Origin: Levilactobacillus spicheri DSM 15429
GTDB lineage: Bacteria > Bacillota > Bacilli > Lactobacillales > Lactobacillaceae
Assembly (NCBI RefSeq): GCF_001435095.1
Contig: NZ_AZFC01000012.1
Span: 112,985 to 176,984, forward strand
Reading direction: 5' to 3'
Length of the DNA: 64,000 nt
The position numbers were made by a program, and so were the translations under genes. Positions 1-8,160 of the stretch are shown here, piece after piece. Position 1 is the stretch's first letter. Each line of letters opens with the position of its first letter. The notes below the pieces were generated by a model that saw nothing but the letters and a program-made list of their open reading frames with translations, ran no database searches and was not told where the DNA came from.

Positions 1-2
1 TG

Positions 3-533
3 ATGCATTTAAAGCAACGCCACCGCTTCTCCTGGACCCACGCAAACCGGGCGGGGATGACCCGGATGATCGTTAAATCGGCCAACGATTACCCGGTCAG
101 CGTGCTCCAACGGCACGGCCGAACGTCCATTAACCACTGGGTAACGTCACAGGGCTACTACGGCCACCCGTTCAGCGCGACCCGGGCTTCGCGAACCACG
201 GCGAACAGTCTGGTCAGGGTTTTAAAGGACCTTCAGCTGGGGCAGCAGGCCTTCACCAACCAACAAGACCGAGCCTTCATCCTAAGCTTGATGAAACGTC
301 AGGTCTATCGCCGCGGCATCCCCACGGGGGTGGCCCGCGCGGACAAGGGGACGGTGGTCCGGGATAAGGTCGGTTTCCTGAACGACAACAACGGCGACGC
401 CGGCATCGTGACGCTGCCCAACGGCCAACGGTACATACTAGCGGTTCTCACCTGGGGCCGCGGCCAACACGGGTTTAGCGGTTACCCCCGGATCGCGCGG
501 ATTGCTGAACACGTGCAGAAAATCGTTTATTAA
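3..533 (+). CDS. Serine hydrolase, class A beta-lactamase-like (3' part)
   Basis: The visible 176 residues are the C-terminal part of a penicillin-recognising serine hydrolase of the class A beta-lactamase fold. An 'SAND' tetrapeptide near residue 26 resembles the SxN motif, and 'DKVGF' near residue 122 stands where the family has its KTG box, followed by the usual strand pair 'DAGIVTLPNGQRYILAVLTWG'-type ending. The SxxK nucleophile motif is not visible and should lie before the window edge, so the first ATG here is probably internal. In lactobacilli such proteins are usually cell-wall-associated hydrolases of unknown substrate rather than resistance enzymes. A strong terminator follows directly. 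Confidence 0.7.
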   Translation: MHLKQRHRFSWTHANRAGMTRMIVKSANDYPVSVLQRHGRTSINHWVTSQGYYGHPFSATRASRTTANSLVRVLKDLQLGQQAFTNQQDRAFILSLMKRQVYRRGIPTGVARADKGTVVRDKVGFLNDNNGDAGIVTLPNGQRYILAVLTWGRGQHGFSGYPRIARIAEHVQKIVY

Positions 534-549
534 GAATATTATTACCAGC

Positions 550-588
550 AAAAGGGCCACAGCAGGGAAAACCTGTTGTGGCCCTTTT
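550..588 (+). terminator. Intrinsic terminator after the serine hydrolase
   Basis: A 17-bp stem (one mismatch) beginning AAAAGGGCCACAGCAGG, a five-base loop and a complementary arm ending in CCCTTTT lie 16 bases after the stop codon. The A-rich start and T-rich end suggest it may work in both directions. Confidence 0.85.
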
Positions 589-859
589 GCTATGGATTAA
601 ACGTTATAGACGGTTTCTTTTGAGGATTTGATTCAAGGGCTAGCTTGCTGAAAATTAGAAAATCAGTCAGATTAAGACGTAAGTATCAACCAACAGTTTA
701 TAGATAGCTAACCAACGGATTCTTCTATTATCCCATAATCCGCTTATACTAGTTCTTGTAGTTGCGATACAGCAACGAGTGACAGCGCTCGATAATCAAC
801 TAAAGGGTGATAGAAGCATCATCTCATCTTTTAATTAAGTTCATGAGGGGGAAACAATT
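589..859. other. Intergenic region upstream of the SDR gene
   Basis: No gene was found. A -10-like TATACT lies at 745-750 without a convincing -35 element. A GAGGGGG ribosome site at 845-851 serves the SDR gene. Confidence 0.5.
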
Positions 860-1603
860 ATGTCAGTTGAAAACAAAGTGATCGTCATCACCGGGGCTTC
901 TTCCGGGATCGGGGAAGCCAGCGCCAAGTTATTAGCCAGTCACGGGGCCAAGGTGGTTCTGGGGGCCCGACGGGAAAGCCGGCTGCAAGCCTTAGTACAA
1001 ACCATTAAAGACCAGGGCGGTCAAGCCGCCTACCGGGTCACCGACGTTACGAACCCCGCCGACCTCACGGCACTGGTCGATTTAGCGAAAACCACATTCG
1101 GCGGAATCGATGTGATTTTCAATAACGCCGGCATCATGCCCACGTCACCAATCAGTGCACTGAAGGTCGCTGAATGGAACGCCATGATCGATGTGAATTT
1201 AAAGGGCGTTCTAAACGGGGTGGCAGCCGTGATGCCTGCATTTACCAAACAAAAGCACGGTCAAATTATTACCACGTCTTCGGTCGCTGGCTTGAAGAGC
1301 TTCGTGGGTTCCGGGGTTTACGGGGCCACTAAGTTTGCCGTACGGAACTTAATGGAAGTCATCCGGATGGAGAGCGCCCAGGAACATACGAATATTCGCA
1401 CGACCAGCCTTTACCCAGCCGCCATCAACACGGAACTGTTACACACGATTACGGATACCAGCTCCAAGCAGGGAATGAATCAGCTCTACAACGCTGTGGG
1501 CATCACCCCAGACGCCGTCGCTCGGGTGGTCGACTTTGCAGTCGCGCAACCGGACGACGTGAACGTCAACGAATTTACGATTTACCCAACTAAACAGGGT
1601 TAA
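860..1603 (+). CDS. Short-chain dehydrogenase/reductase (classical SDR)
   Basis: This is a 247-residue classical SDR that should reduce or oxidise a carbonyl/alcohol substrate with NAD(P)H in the cytoplasm. The cofactor motif TGASSGIG is at residues 11-18, the structural NNAG at 88-91, the catalytic Ser near 140, and YGATK (Tyr154, Lys158) supplies the catalytic pair. Arg37-Arg38 after the second strand suggests a preference for NADP(H). Length is normal. The start is fixed by GAGGGGG nine bases upstream. It heads a run of same-strand redox genes up to 5671. The substrate cannot be told from sequence. Confidence 0.9.
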   Translation: MSVENKVIVITGASSGIGEASAKLLASHGAKVVLGARRESRLQALVQTIKDQGGQAAYRVTDVTNPADLTALVDLAKTTFGGIDVIFNNAGIMPTSPISALKVAEWNAMIDVNLKGVLNGVAAVMPAFTKQKHGQIITTSSVAGLKSFVGSGVYGATKFAVRNLMEVIRMESAQEHTNIRTTSLYPAAINTELLHTITDTSSKQGMNQLYNAVGITPDAVARVVDFAVAQPDDVNVNEFTIYPTKQG

Positions 1604-1638
1604 GCCCTGTGAACTCATCAGAAAGAAGCGATTCACGA

Positions 1639-3042
1639 ATGGAACGATTAAGTGCACCAGCAAGAATTTATCAGTGGTTGATTTTGGGATTGGTGATCAT
1701 TCAGTTGCTAGGTCTGATTGTCCCCGTCAACCTGACCGTTCTGGATGCCATCTGTGCCATTGGGGTTTCCGTACTCGGTCTGCCGCACCTCAGTCGTTCC
1801 TTTCAAGTTGCGACGCTGATCTTTTTTCTGGCCGGTCTAGGACTGATGGCGACAACCGGCTTATCCGTGAGTCACTTGGCGGCAGCCATTACGTCCATGG
1901 TCGATATCGTGGTCTTACTGGTCGTGATGCAGCTATTCTTGATTCCCGTCACCGTGGGCCACTATCAAGCTGCCGTTGGGGCCTTCATGCAGCGCCACGT
2001 TCATGGGCCAAAACAGACCTACACCTTCGTTATGCTGGTGACGCATCTGCTCTCCAGCATCCTTTCGATGGGGACTGTGGCCATCGTCCTCTCGATTTTA
2101 GGTGACAGTATTCGCCACCAGGTCAAAGATTCCGCCCACTTTGCGGCTACTTCCGTTCTCCGAGCGTTTACGTTGGGCACGCTGTGGGCGCCCGGCGCCG
2201 CGACGATTTTTCTGATCAGTACCGTCACTCAGGTGAGGTGGACCCGGCTCTTTCTCCCGTGCCTAATTCTGGGACTATTGGGATTGATCCTGGCGTACCT
2301 GATGGAGCACCGGCAACCGTACATGCGGGTTCAACCGGTGCCTAGTCGGTCCGAACCGGCCACGCCCGTCACAGCTCACGCGCCACTCCTGGGCCTGGTT
2401 TTGGCGGTCCTGGTTCTGTTGGCACTGAGTTTCGTTCTGATGGAAAAACAGGTAGCAAGCTCAATGGATTCGGTGACCCTTGCCGGGTTGGTGGTCGTGG
2501 GTGGCTGGCTTGGCCTACTCGGTTGCCGCAAGGCTGATTCGCAAGCGTTCAAACCGGTTTTAAGGCAAGCTGGACGTACCTACTGGCAACGCGGGTTGAC
2601 CGGTGGGGCGGCGTTAGCACCTTTCTTTGTGGGGATTGGGACCTTCACATACGGGTTTGAACACTCGACACTGAGCCCCGCGCTGACCAAGGCGCTAGCT
2701 CCCGAATTTGCGCACCTGGGCTGGAGCGTCATCGTCCTAATTCCATTGATCGTGGTACTGGTGTCACTGGTGGGCATTCATCCGTTAGCTTCGGTGGCCC
2801 TGATTGGCAAGATCATCATGACCCTGCACGTGGCCGTCTCACCACTATTAATTGCGTTAAGTCTCAATATCGGTAGTGTGGTCGCGTACATGTTTTCGCC
2901 GTTTGCGGGGATCGTCCTGATCGTGGCCACGCTCCTAAACGTTCATCCCGCCACGGTTTCGGTTCGTTGGAATTGGCGATTTTCCCTGACGTTCTTAGTT
3001 CTGAGTCTGGGCGTGGCGACGCTATTGAGTTTTGTCTTCTAA
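1639..3042 (+). CDS. Multi-spanning membrane transport-like protein
   Basis: About 467 residues, almost entirely hydrophobic, with roughly a dozen likely membrane segments. Two halves each carry a Gly/Pro-rich stretch, 'LGTLWAPGAATIF' and 'APFFVGIGTFTYGFEHS', reminiscent of the re-entrant loops of the ion-transporter superfamily. I do not recognise the family with certainty, so the substrate is open. The ATG at 1639 is chosen (AAGAAG about 10 bases upstream); a GTG at 1609 would add ten residues. It follows the SDR gene by 35 bases and the next gene begins 20 bases after it, so it is probably cotranscribed with both. Confidence 0.7.
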   Translation: MERLSAPARIYQWLILGLVIIQLLGLIVPVNLTVLDAICAIGVSVLGLPHLSRSFQVATLIFFLAGLGLMATTGLSVSHLAAAITSMVDIVVLLVVMQLFLIPVTVGHYQAAVGAFMQRHVHGPKQTYTFVMLVTHLLSSILSMGTVAIVLSILGDSIRHQVKDSAHFAATSVLRAFTLGTLWAPGAATIFLISTVTQVRWTRLFLPCLILGLLGLILAYLMEHRQPYMRVQPVPSRSEPATPVTAHAPLLGLVLAVLVLLALSFVLMEKQVASSMDSVTLAGLVVVGGWLGLLGCRKADSQAFKPVLRQAGRTYWQRGLTGGAALAPFFVGIGTFTYGFEHSTLSPALTKALAPEFAHLGWSVIVLIPLIVVLVSLVGIHPLASVALIGKIIMTLHVAVSPLLIALSLNIGSVVAYMFSPFAGIVLIVATLLNVHPATVSVRWNWRFSLTFLVLSLGVATLLSFVF

Positions 3043-3061
3043 AGAAATGAGGTTATTTAAA

Positions 3062-3700
3062 ATGAAAAAAGTGATTTTATTGGGTGCCACGAGTAATATT
3101 TCCCGTTATTTGATTCCGCGGTTGTTGCAACAAGCGGATGTGACCCTCACGTTATTTGCCCGGCAAGCCACTCGGCGTCTCGGTCAATACGCGGATCAGC
3201 CGCGGGTGACTCTGGTCGATGGCAACTGGAATCAATTAGACGACCTGGTCCGGGCCATCGCGGGGCAAGACCTCGTCTACCTGGCCACCGGACACTTCAC
3301 CACCGCGAATCAAAACGTGGTTCAAGCCATGAAGCGGACTCACGTGGACCGGCTCATCGTTGCGGGCGGACTCGGCATCTATGATGAAGTTGCCGGTAAG
3401 TTTGGCGCCTGGAACGCCCGGATGATGGGCGACTATACCGAAATCAAGCGGGCGGCCGCGGTGATTGACCATAGTGGCCTGAACTATACTTTTTTACGCA
3501 TGGCGTGGTTGTATAACAACGACCAGCACACGGCCTACAAGGTGATTCCCCAGGGCACGCCCTTTAAGGATACGCAGGTCACCCGTCAGGCTGTGGCCAC
3601 GTTGATCGCCGAAATGGTGCAAACCCCACAGCTCTACCAACGTGCCAGCATCGGGGTCGCCGAACCCAACACCGCTTGGGACAAGCCGGCATTTTATTAG
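3062..3700 (+). CDS. NAD(P)-binding NmrA/SDR-like reductase
   Basis: A 212-residue atypical SDR with one N-terminal Rossmann fold. The motif 'ILLGATSNISRYLI' is a variant of GATGxxG in which the last glycine is lost, and a downstream 'YTFLRMAWLYNN' matches the substrate-side strand seen in NmrA-like reductases. It belongs to the same family as the genes at 5015, 10181 and 19917 but is the most divergent of the four. The ATG at 3062 is used; an in-frame start at 3032 would overlap the preceding gene and lacks a better ribosome site. Probable role: flavin/quinone or NADPH-dependent redox sensing or reduction, by analogy only. Confidence 0.75.
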   Translation: MKKVILLGATSNISRYLIPRLLQQADVTLTLFARQATRRLGQYADQPRVTLVDGNWNQLDDLVRAIAGQDLVYLATGHFTTANQNVVQAMKRTHVDRLIVAGGLGIYDEVAGKFGAWNARMMGDYTEIKRAAAVIDHSGLNYTFLRMAWLYNNDQHTAYKVIPQGTPFKDTQVTRQAVATLIAEMVQTPQLYQRASIGVAEPNTAWDKPAFY

Positions 3701-3712
3701 GAGGTTTTGGCT

Positions 3713-4204
3713 ATGCAGATTCACGTTCAACTAAATAACGGCTATTTGCCCCAACGGTATACCCGTGAGGCGACCGACCGGTACCAAGCACAACCAGTCG
3801 AATCGTTTCCAATGATGCTCCAAGACATTCCCGCCCAAACGGTGGCACTGGCCGTCTCACTCATCGACTACGACGCCGTACCCCGAACCGGGTTTCCGTT
3901 CATTCATTGGTTAGCGGCTAACATCCCCGTCATGACCGAGCTGCCGGCGGACTTTAGTCGGCAATTTACCGGTCCGCAGGGGCAAACGTCATGGATGTCA
4001 CGCTTTTACCAGCTAGACGATCCTTATTTCGCGCAGCATTACGCCGGGCCTAATCCACCAGATCAACCGCATCACTATACTTTGACGGTCTGGGCCCTTA
4101 AGACCCATCTGGCATTAACTAACGGGTTTTACTACAACGACTTTCGTGACCAATTAGCGGGGAACGTGCTCGCCAAGGACGAAATTCAGCTTTTAGCACA
4201 ATAG
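3713..4204 (+). CDS. YbhB/YbcL (PEBP-like) family protein
   Basis: A 163-residue protein of the phosphatidylethanolamine-binding/Raf-kinase-inhibitor-like family. The anion-pocket region is recognisable in 'DYDAVPRTGFPFIHWLAANI' (residues about 52-71), followed by 'HHYTLTVWALKT' near residue 120, both family hallmarks. The bacterial members have no firmly assigned ligand. The start is decided by TAGGAGG at 3698-3704, eight bases before ATG 3713. It is cotranscribed with the reductase just upstream and the cupin downstream. Confidence 0.85.
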   Translation: MQIHVQLNNGYLPQRYTREATDRYQAQPVESFPMMLQDIPAQTVALAVSLIDYDAVPRTGFPFIHWLAANIPVMTELPADFSRQFTGPQGQTSWMSRFYQLDDPYFAQHYAGPNPPDQPHHYTLTVWALKTHLALTNGFYYNDFRDQLAGNVLAKDEIQLLAQ

Positions 4205-4228
4205 CAATTTAGAAGGGAGTTTTTTAAG

Positions 4229-4647
4229 ATGGCAAATAATGAGAACAGCGTTAAACAGGGTTTATTTGCGATGGGCGACCTCAACGTGGCCTTCCAACAA
4301 TACTTTACGGGGCCAGCTACCACAATTCTCTGGTCAAAGACGACCAGGTCAACGTTACGGTTAGCAACGTTAGCTTCGAACCGGGCGCGCGGAACAACTG
4401 GCATATTCACCACAACGGCTACCAGATTCTCCTGGTGACCGGTGGGGAAGGCTGGTACCAAGAAGCCGGACACCCCACCCAACGTTTACACCCCGGGGAT
4501 GTCGTGTTCACCCACGATGGCGTGAAGCACTGGCACGGCGCAACCAAGGATAGTTGGTTCAGTCACATCGCCATCACCGCGGGCACGCCCGAATGGTTGG
4601 AACCCGTCAGTGACGCCGACTATCAGGCTTTAGATCAGGAGGGTTAG
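4229..4647 (+). pseudogene. Cupin-domain protein, frameshifted
   Basis: Two reading frames together encode one cupin of about 140 residues. The first frame (from ATG 4229) reads 'GLFAMGDLNVAFQQYFTG' and then degenerates; shifting frame around 4311-4318 restores 'YHNSLVKDDQVNVTVSN', then 'NNWHIHHNGYQILLVTGG' with the metal-binding HxH, and continues to 'LHPGDVVFTHDGVKHWHG' and 'WLEPVSDADY'. Intact relatives read FTGxSY at the break, so one base appears to be missing near GGGCCAGCTAC. Related cupins include carboxymuconolactone-decarboxylase partners and hydroxynitrile-lyase-like enzymes. Either a real inactivation or a base-calling error is possible, since the rest is well preserved. Confidence 0.85.
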
Positions 4648-4649
4648 CC

Positions 4650-5018
4650 ATGAAAGAAGTCAACATCACGGTCGACGGCCAGACCTTAACGGCTAACTTC
4701 GAAGAGAACGCGACCACGGCCGCTTTACTGGCACAATTTCCATTGACGCTCCCAATGCTTAACCTGTATTCTCGGGAATTGACCTACCGGTTCAAGCAGG
4801 CCTTACCAGCCAATGAAGCCCGGACGTCCGGATACGCGGTCGGGGACATCGCCTACTGGACGCCCCGGCATAGCTTCGTCATTTTCTACCGGCAAACAGG
4901 GGAAGTCATTGGTGACTTACAAAAAGTGGGCCACCTTAATGGCGATCTCAAGCAATTTCGTGCCGCCGGTAACGTTGAAATGACGTTTAAAGAAGCTCAG
5001 TTAGGGGCAAGCGAATGA
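4650..5018 (+). CDS. Cyclophilin-like fold protein
   Basis: A 122-residue protein of the bacterial cyclophilin-like family (Cyclophil_like). Visible signatures are 'LTANFEENATTAALLAQFPLTL' spread over residues 13-35, 'GDIAYWTPRHSFVIFY' near 66-81 and the late 'GEVIGDLQKVGHL' segment. The fold resembles cyclophilin, but proline-isomerase activity is unproven for this family; members often sit beside flavin/NADPH redox genes, as here. AGGAGGG lies 7 bases before the start. The stop overlaps the next start (ATGA), showing translational coupling. Confidence 0.8.
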   Translation: MKEVNITVDGQTLTANFEENATTAALLAQFPLTLPMLNLYSRELTYRFKQALPANEARTSGYAVGDIAYWTPRHSFVIFYRQTGEVIGDLQKVGHLNGDLKQFRAAGNVEMTFKEAQLGASE

Positions 5019-5671
5019 AAAATATTTTAATTTTAGGGGCTAACGGCCGGATTGCTAGAATCGTTGAACGCCGGCTCTTGGCCGAGACCACTGATCATCT
5101 GACACTGGTTTTACGCCATACTGAGCGTTTAACTGTGCTGGATGCCGAACGGGAAACCATCGTCGAGGGCGATGCCAGTGACCCCGCATTATTGGCGCGT
5201 TTGCTACCAGGTCAAGACCTCGTCTATGCCAACTTAGCTGGCAATATGACCTTACTGGCCCAAACGATTACGACGACCATGCTTAAGTTCAACGTGGTCC
5301 CCCTCGTGTGGATCACGGGTTCTGGTTTATATCACGAAACACCGGAACCCTTTGGCTCCTGGGTCGAAAAAGTCGTTGGCCACGCCTCGAAAGAAGATAC
5401 CCGCCGAGCCGCTCAAATTATTGAAAAGTCGACGCTACATTATACGATTATCCGAGCAGCCTACATGACGGATGATGCCAAGATTGATTATGAACTGACC
5501 CAAAAGGGGGAATCCTTCAAGGGAACGTTGGTTTCCCGGGCCAGCATTGCGGATCTAGTGTTGAAAATTTTGAGTCAGCCCCAACGTTACACGCGCACCA
5601 GCTTGGGGATTGCTCAACCAGGAACCGACGATTGTCTACCACAGATTAAACTAATGGCAAAGAATCAATAA
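5015..5671 (+). CDS. NAD(P)H-binding NmrA-like reductase
   Basis: A 218-residue atypical SDR. 'ILILGANGRIARIVERRLL' at residues 4-22 is the dinucleotide-binding loop, 'VWITGSGLYHE' the central strand, and 'LHYTIIRAAYMTDD' the substrate-side strand. The 'TQKGESFKGTLVSRASIADLV' segment is shared with the paralogues at 10181 and 19917. Its start overlaps the stop of the cyclophilin-like gene by four bases. It ends the operon that may begin at 860; a hairpin at 5704-5738 follows. Substrate unknown. Confidence 0.85.
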   Translation: MKNILILGANGRIARIVERRLLAETTDHLTLVLRHTERLTVLDAERETIVEGDASDPALLARLLPGQDLVYANLAGNMTLLAQTITTTMLKFNVVPLVWITGSGLYHETPEPFGSWVEKVVGHASKEDTRRAAQIIEKSTLHYTIIRAAYMTDDAKIDYELTQKGESFKGTLVSRASIADLVLKILSQPQRYTRTSLGIAQPGTDDCLPQIKLMAKNQ

Positions 5672-5703
5672 AGAGCGGAGATCGTTAAGTAAAATGAGGC
5701 CCC

Positions 5704-5738
5704 AAAATGAGCTTGAGAATCAACACCAAGCCCATTTT
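5704..5738. terminator. Convergent terminator between reductase and LysR genes
   Basis: AAAATGAGCTTG pairs with CAAGCCCATTTT (10 of 12 positions) across an 11-base loop, between two convergent stop codons. The A/T-rich ends fit a two-way terminator. Confidence 0.7.
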
Positions 5739-5742
5739 AGTG

Positions 5743-6642
5743 TTACTTTTTTTCGGCAATGGTTTGAATAAAGTCGTGCAAAAAGTCAGCCGTCTTTTTG
5801 CCGGGCAACTTGGTGCTCAGCAGCCCATAGTCGACCGTAATATCGGTCTTCAAGGGGACCGTCACCAGGTTAGGATGGATGCTTTTCCACGGCGTTAACG
5901 AAATCATGGCAATATTTTCTTCCACTGTTTGGTTGAACGTGTTGATATCGTACCGGCCCGTCGTCTCCACGGGTTGAATCGTGGGCACGGCCGCGAGCAT
6001 TTGCTGCCGTAAGCGGTCATTCTTTTCGCTAACGCCCTGGGGAACCATCAAGACCTTTGCGTGGGCTAAATCGGCGAAGGTGATTTCGTCCAGCTGTGCC
6101 AAGGGGTTGTCACTCCTGACGGCAATGCCGAAGTGGTAGGCGCCTAACTTGGTGGCGCTAAATGAGTGCTTGAGCGTGGCACTGTCAAAGGTGCCGACCA
6201 TCAAGTCGCTACTACGTCCCAGCATCGCGTATTCTCGGTTACTGGAATTGAGATCCTCCTGTAACTGAACGAGGCGAATCTGAAACTTAGGCATGCTGGG
6301 CGCCACTCTTTTCCACAGGGCCATGAAGGGGTCCGCCGGGTGAAGTAACGACGTCCCTAGCAGGATGACGCGCTTGTCATCGGTCCGCACTCGCCGGGTC
6401 TCTTCGACCGCCGTGTTCAAGAGGTCGAGTAGTTGGTGCACGTAGGGTTGAAACGTCTTGCCTTGGGGCGTCAACGTGACCCCCGTGGCGGTACGCGTAA
6501 AGAGCTTTAAGTTTAATTCATTTTCTAGCCGATTGATCTGCTTCATCACGGCGGTTCCCGAGATAAAACTTTGTTCGCCAGCCTTGGTAAAACTACCGTA
6601 TTCGCTGACCCGTAAAAAGGTCTGTAACTGATTAATGTCCAT
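5743..6642 (-). CDS. LysR-family transcriptional regulator
   Basis: A 299-residue LysR regulator. The winged HTH occupies residues 1-60 ('LQTFLRVSEYGSFTKAGEQS' then 'TAVMKQINRLENELNLKLFTR'), followed by a linker helix and a substrate-binding domain from about residue 88. The ATG at 6642 is preferred because GGAGGG lies six bases upstream of it; the ATG at 6648 directly abuts that ribosome site. It is convergent to the redox operon and divergent from the TetR gene. Repeated AACTAAAAGTT dyads in its upstream region are candidate operators. It probably controls one of the neighbouring redox units. Confidence 0.9.
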   Translation of the reverse strand: MDINQLQTFLRVSEYGSFTKAGEQSFISGTAVMKQINRLENELNLKLFTRTATGVTLTPQGKTFQPYVHQLLDLLNTAVEETRRVRTDDKRVILLGTSLLHPADPFMALWKRVAPSMPKFQIRLVQLQEDLNSSNREYAMLGRSSDLMVGTFDSATLKHSFSATKLGAYHFGIAVRSDNPLAQLDEITFADLAHAKVLMVPQGVSEKNDRLRQQMLAAVPTIQPVETTGRYDINTFNQTVEENIAMISLTPWKSIHPNLVTVPLKTDITVDYGLLSTKLPGKKTADFLHDFIQTIAEKK

Positions 6643-6659
6643 GGTCATCCCTCCGATAG

Positions 6660-6800
6660 TTTTAGTGTAAACTAAAAGTTTTTACGAACCAATCAAAAGG
6701 CCTTAACTGTTCATTTAGAATGGCGTGCTATGAAATAGAATTCGCTCTACAGCAGCAAACTGAATAGAGCTTAGTGTGACTATCTATGAACTAAAAGTTC
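6660..6800. promoter_or_regulatory. Candidate LysR operators (two AACTAAAAGTT dyads)
   Basis: TTTTAGT-GTAA-ACTAAAA at 6660-6677 is a perfect 7-bp inverted repeat just upstream of the LysR gene. GAACT-AAA-AGTTC at 6788-6800 is a second perfect dyad. Both contain AACTAAAAGTT (6670-6680, 6789-6799). The rest of the 6643-7004 gap holds no gene. Confidence 0.55.
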
Positions 6801-6966
6801 AATCTAATCAAACCAACCGTGTGGACCAAAAACAACTTTTAAGTTTGATAATAAGTTAGTCAAAACTCTATCCGCAACCGCGAGACTTTCTGATTTGTAG
6901 AATGCTTACAATCCTTTAATGACAGCAGGCAGCGAGTCTTAACTAGCTTCCAAACCGTCCGTTCTA

Positions 6967-7001
6967 TATAATTGACCTGACAAGTTCATTAGGAGGTCAA
7001 T
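6967..7001 (+). promoter_or_regulatory. TetR promoter and probable autoregulatory dyad
   Basis: A TATAAT -10 at 6967-6972 overlaps the left arm of an inverted repeat, ATTGACCT (6971-6978) and AGGTCAAT (6994-7001), whose right arm overlaps the ribosome site of the TetR gene. This is the usual place for a TetR self-repression site. No good -35 is seen. Confidence 0.55.
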
Positions 7002-7004
7002 CGA

Positions 7005-7589
7005 ATGCAGGTTAATGACTATCAAGATTTACGCGTCCAGCGCACGATTACCAGTATTTACGATGCATTTAAACAACTCATTTGTGAAAAAGACTATTCA
7101 AAAATTACCGTGACCGAGCTCGCACGGTTAGCACGGATCAATAAAAAGACGTTTTACCGTTACTATCCGACGTTGGACGACCTCCTCCGTGAGTTACAGG
7201 CTCAGTACTCGAAGGCCTACCTCGACAAGATTGCTGATCTACGCTACCCACGTGATTTGGCCAAGAGTGTGGCAGCTTTTTTTACCTATTCTGCCAGCCA
7301 AGGCGAGGCTTACGACCGGATTACCACTTGTACGGTGGGGTCGTACGTGGGTATTCGGCAACAAATGATCAATGATGTGATGACTAAAACCTGGGGACAA
7401 TCCCCGGAATTTAACCAATTAGCCGACTGGCAAAAACAGATCTTATTGAATTTTGTGGAACAGACGGGGCTAAAGGTTTACACCACTTGGGTGGCCAACG
7501 GGCGAGTCGAACCGTTAGCCGACGTGATTCGAGCAGCCACGGCGTTAATGCAAGGTGGGGTAACTCAGTATTTAAATTTAACTAAATAG
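7005..7589 (+). CDS. TetR/AcrR-family transcriptional regulator
   Basis: A 194-residue TetR-family protein. The N-terminal HTH is clear: 'TITSIYDAFKQLICEKDYSK' then 'TVTELARLARINKKTFYRYY' at about residues 36-55. The ligand domain is divergent, with a C-terminal 'LADVIRAATALMQGGV' helix typical of the TetR_C groups near efflux or redox genes. AGGAGG lies upstream of ATG 7005. A perfect terminator follows, so it is monocistronic; the MFS pump at 8161 is its likeliest target by proximity. Confidence 0.88.
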   Translation: MQVNDYQDLRVQRTITSIYDAFKQLICEKDYSKITVTELARLARINKKTFYRYYPTLDDLLRELQAQYSKAYLDKIADLRYPRDLAKSVAAFFTYSASQGEAYDRITTCTVGSYVGIRQQMINDVMTKTWGQSPEFNQLADWQKQILLNFVEQTGLKVYTTWVANGRVEPLADVIRAATALMQGGVTQYLNLTK

Positions 7590-7601
7590 ATGGCCGTTCA
7601 G

Positions 7602-7640
7602 ACGGTGATTATCGAATTTTTCTCGATAATCACCGTTTTT
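7602..7640 (+). terminator. Intrinsic terminator after TetR gene
   Basis: ACGGTGATTATCGA and its exact complement TCGATAATCACCGT form a 14-bp stem around a short loop, followed by TTTTT. Confidence 0.92.
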
Positions 7641-7769
7641 TGGTAGTTTTATGCGTCACATTCCTCAAAAGGGTGGCATATGTCTCACTTTGAAAAAGAG
7701 TGCCCATTTTTTTGCCGTGGGGTTCCTTGCATAATAAAGCCATCAACTAAATCACGGAGGTTATCAGAA

Positions 7770-8147
7770 ATGTCAATACAACTTAATGAGGAACAAGCGG
7801 TCACTCAGGTAGTTCACCAGCAGGTTCAAGGGATGCTCACCAAGAATTTAGCGTTACTGGACCAGGTCATTGCCCCGAACGCCAAGTTCTTTCACATTAC
7901 GGGACAAGTTCAAAGTAAGACGGAGTGGTTACGCCAGATTCGGTTAGGCCGAATGCATTATTTTAGCAGTCGGGAGGTTTTGTTTCAGGCTACTGTGACG
8001 GGTGATCAGGCTCAGGTCATTGTGCGTAACGAACTAGATGCCCGCATTTACGGGTTCCGCAACACTTGGCCGCTACAATCGCAAGTCAAGTTAGTTAAAG
8101 GACCACGAGGCTGGCAAATTATTGAAGCTCACGCCTCGATGTATTAA
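7770..8147 (+). CDS. NTF2-like (SnoaL/DUF4440-type) protein
   Basis: A 125-residue single-domain protein of the nuclear-transport-factor-2-like superfamily: an N-terminal helix pair with 'LALLDQVIAPNAKFFHITGQ', then strands with 'VIVRNELDARIYGFRNTWPL' and a closing 'RGWQIIEAHASMY'. The family includes small isomerases and binding proteins; no catalytic set can be assigned here. The start at 7770 is set by CGGAGG at 7755-7760; an upstream in-frame ATG at 7680 has no such site. It lies 13 bases upstream of the MFS gene and is probably cotranscribed with it. Confidence 0.8.
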   Translation: MSIQLNEEQAVTQVVHQQVQGMLTKNLALLDQVIAPNAKFFHITGQVQSKTEWLRQIRLGRMHYFSSREVLFQATVTGDQAQVIVRNELDARIYGFRNTWPLQSQVKLVKGPRGWQIIEAHASMY

Positions 8148-8160
8148 TTAAGGAGGAAAC

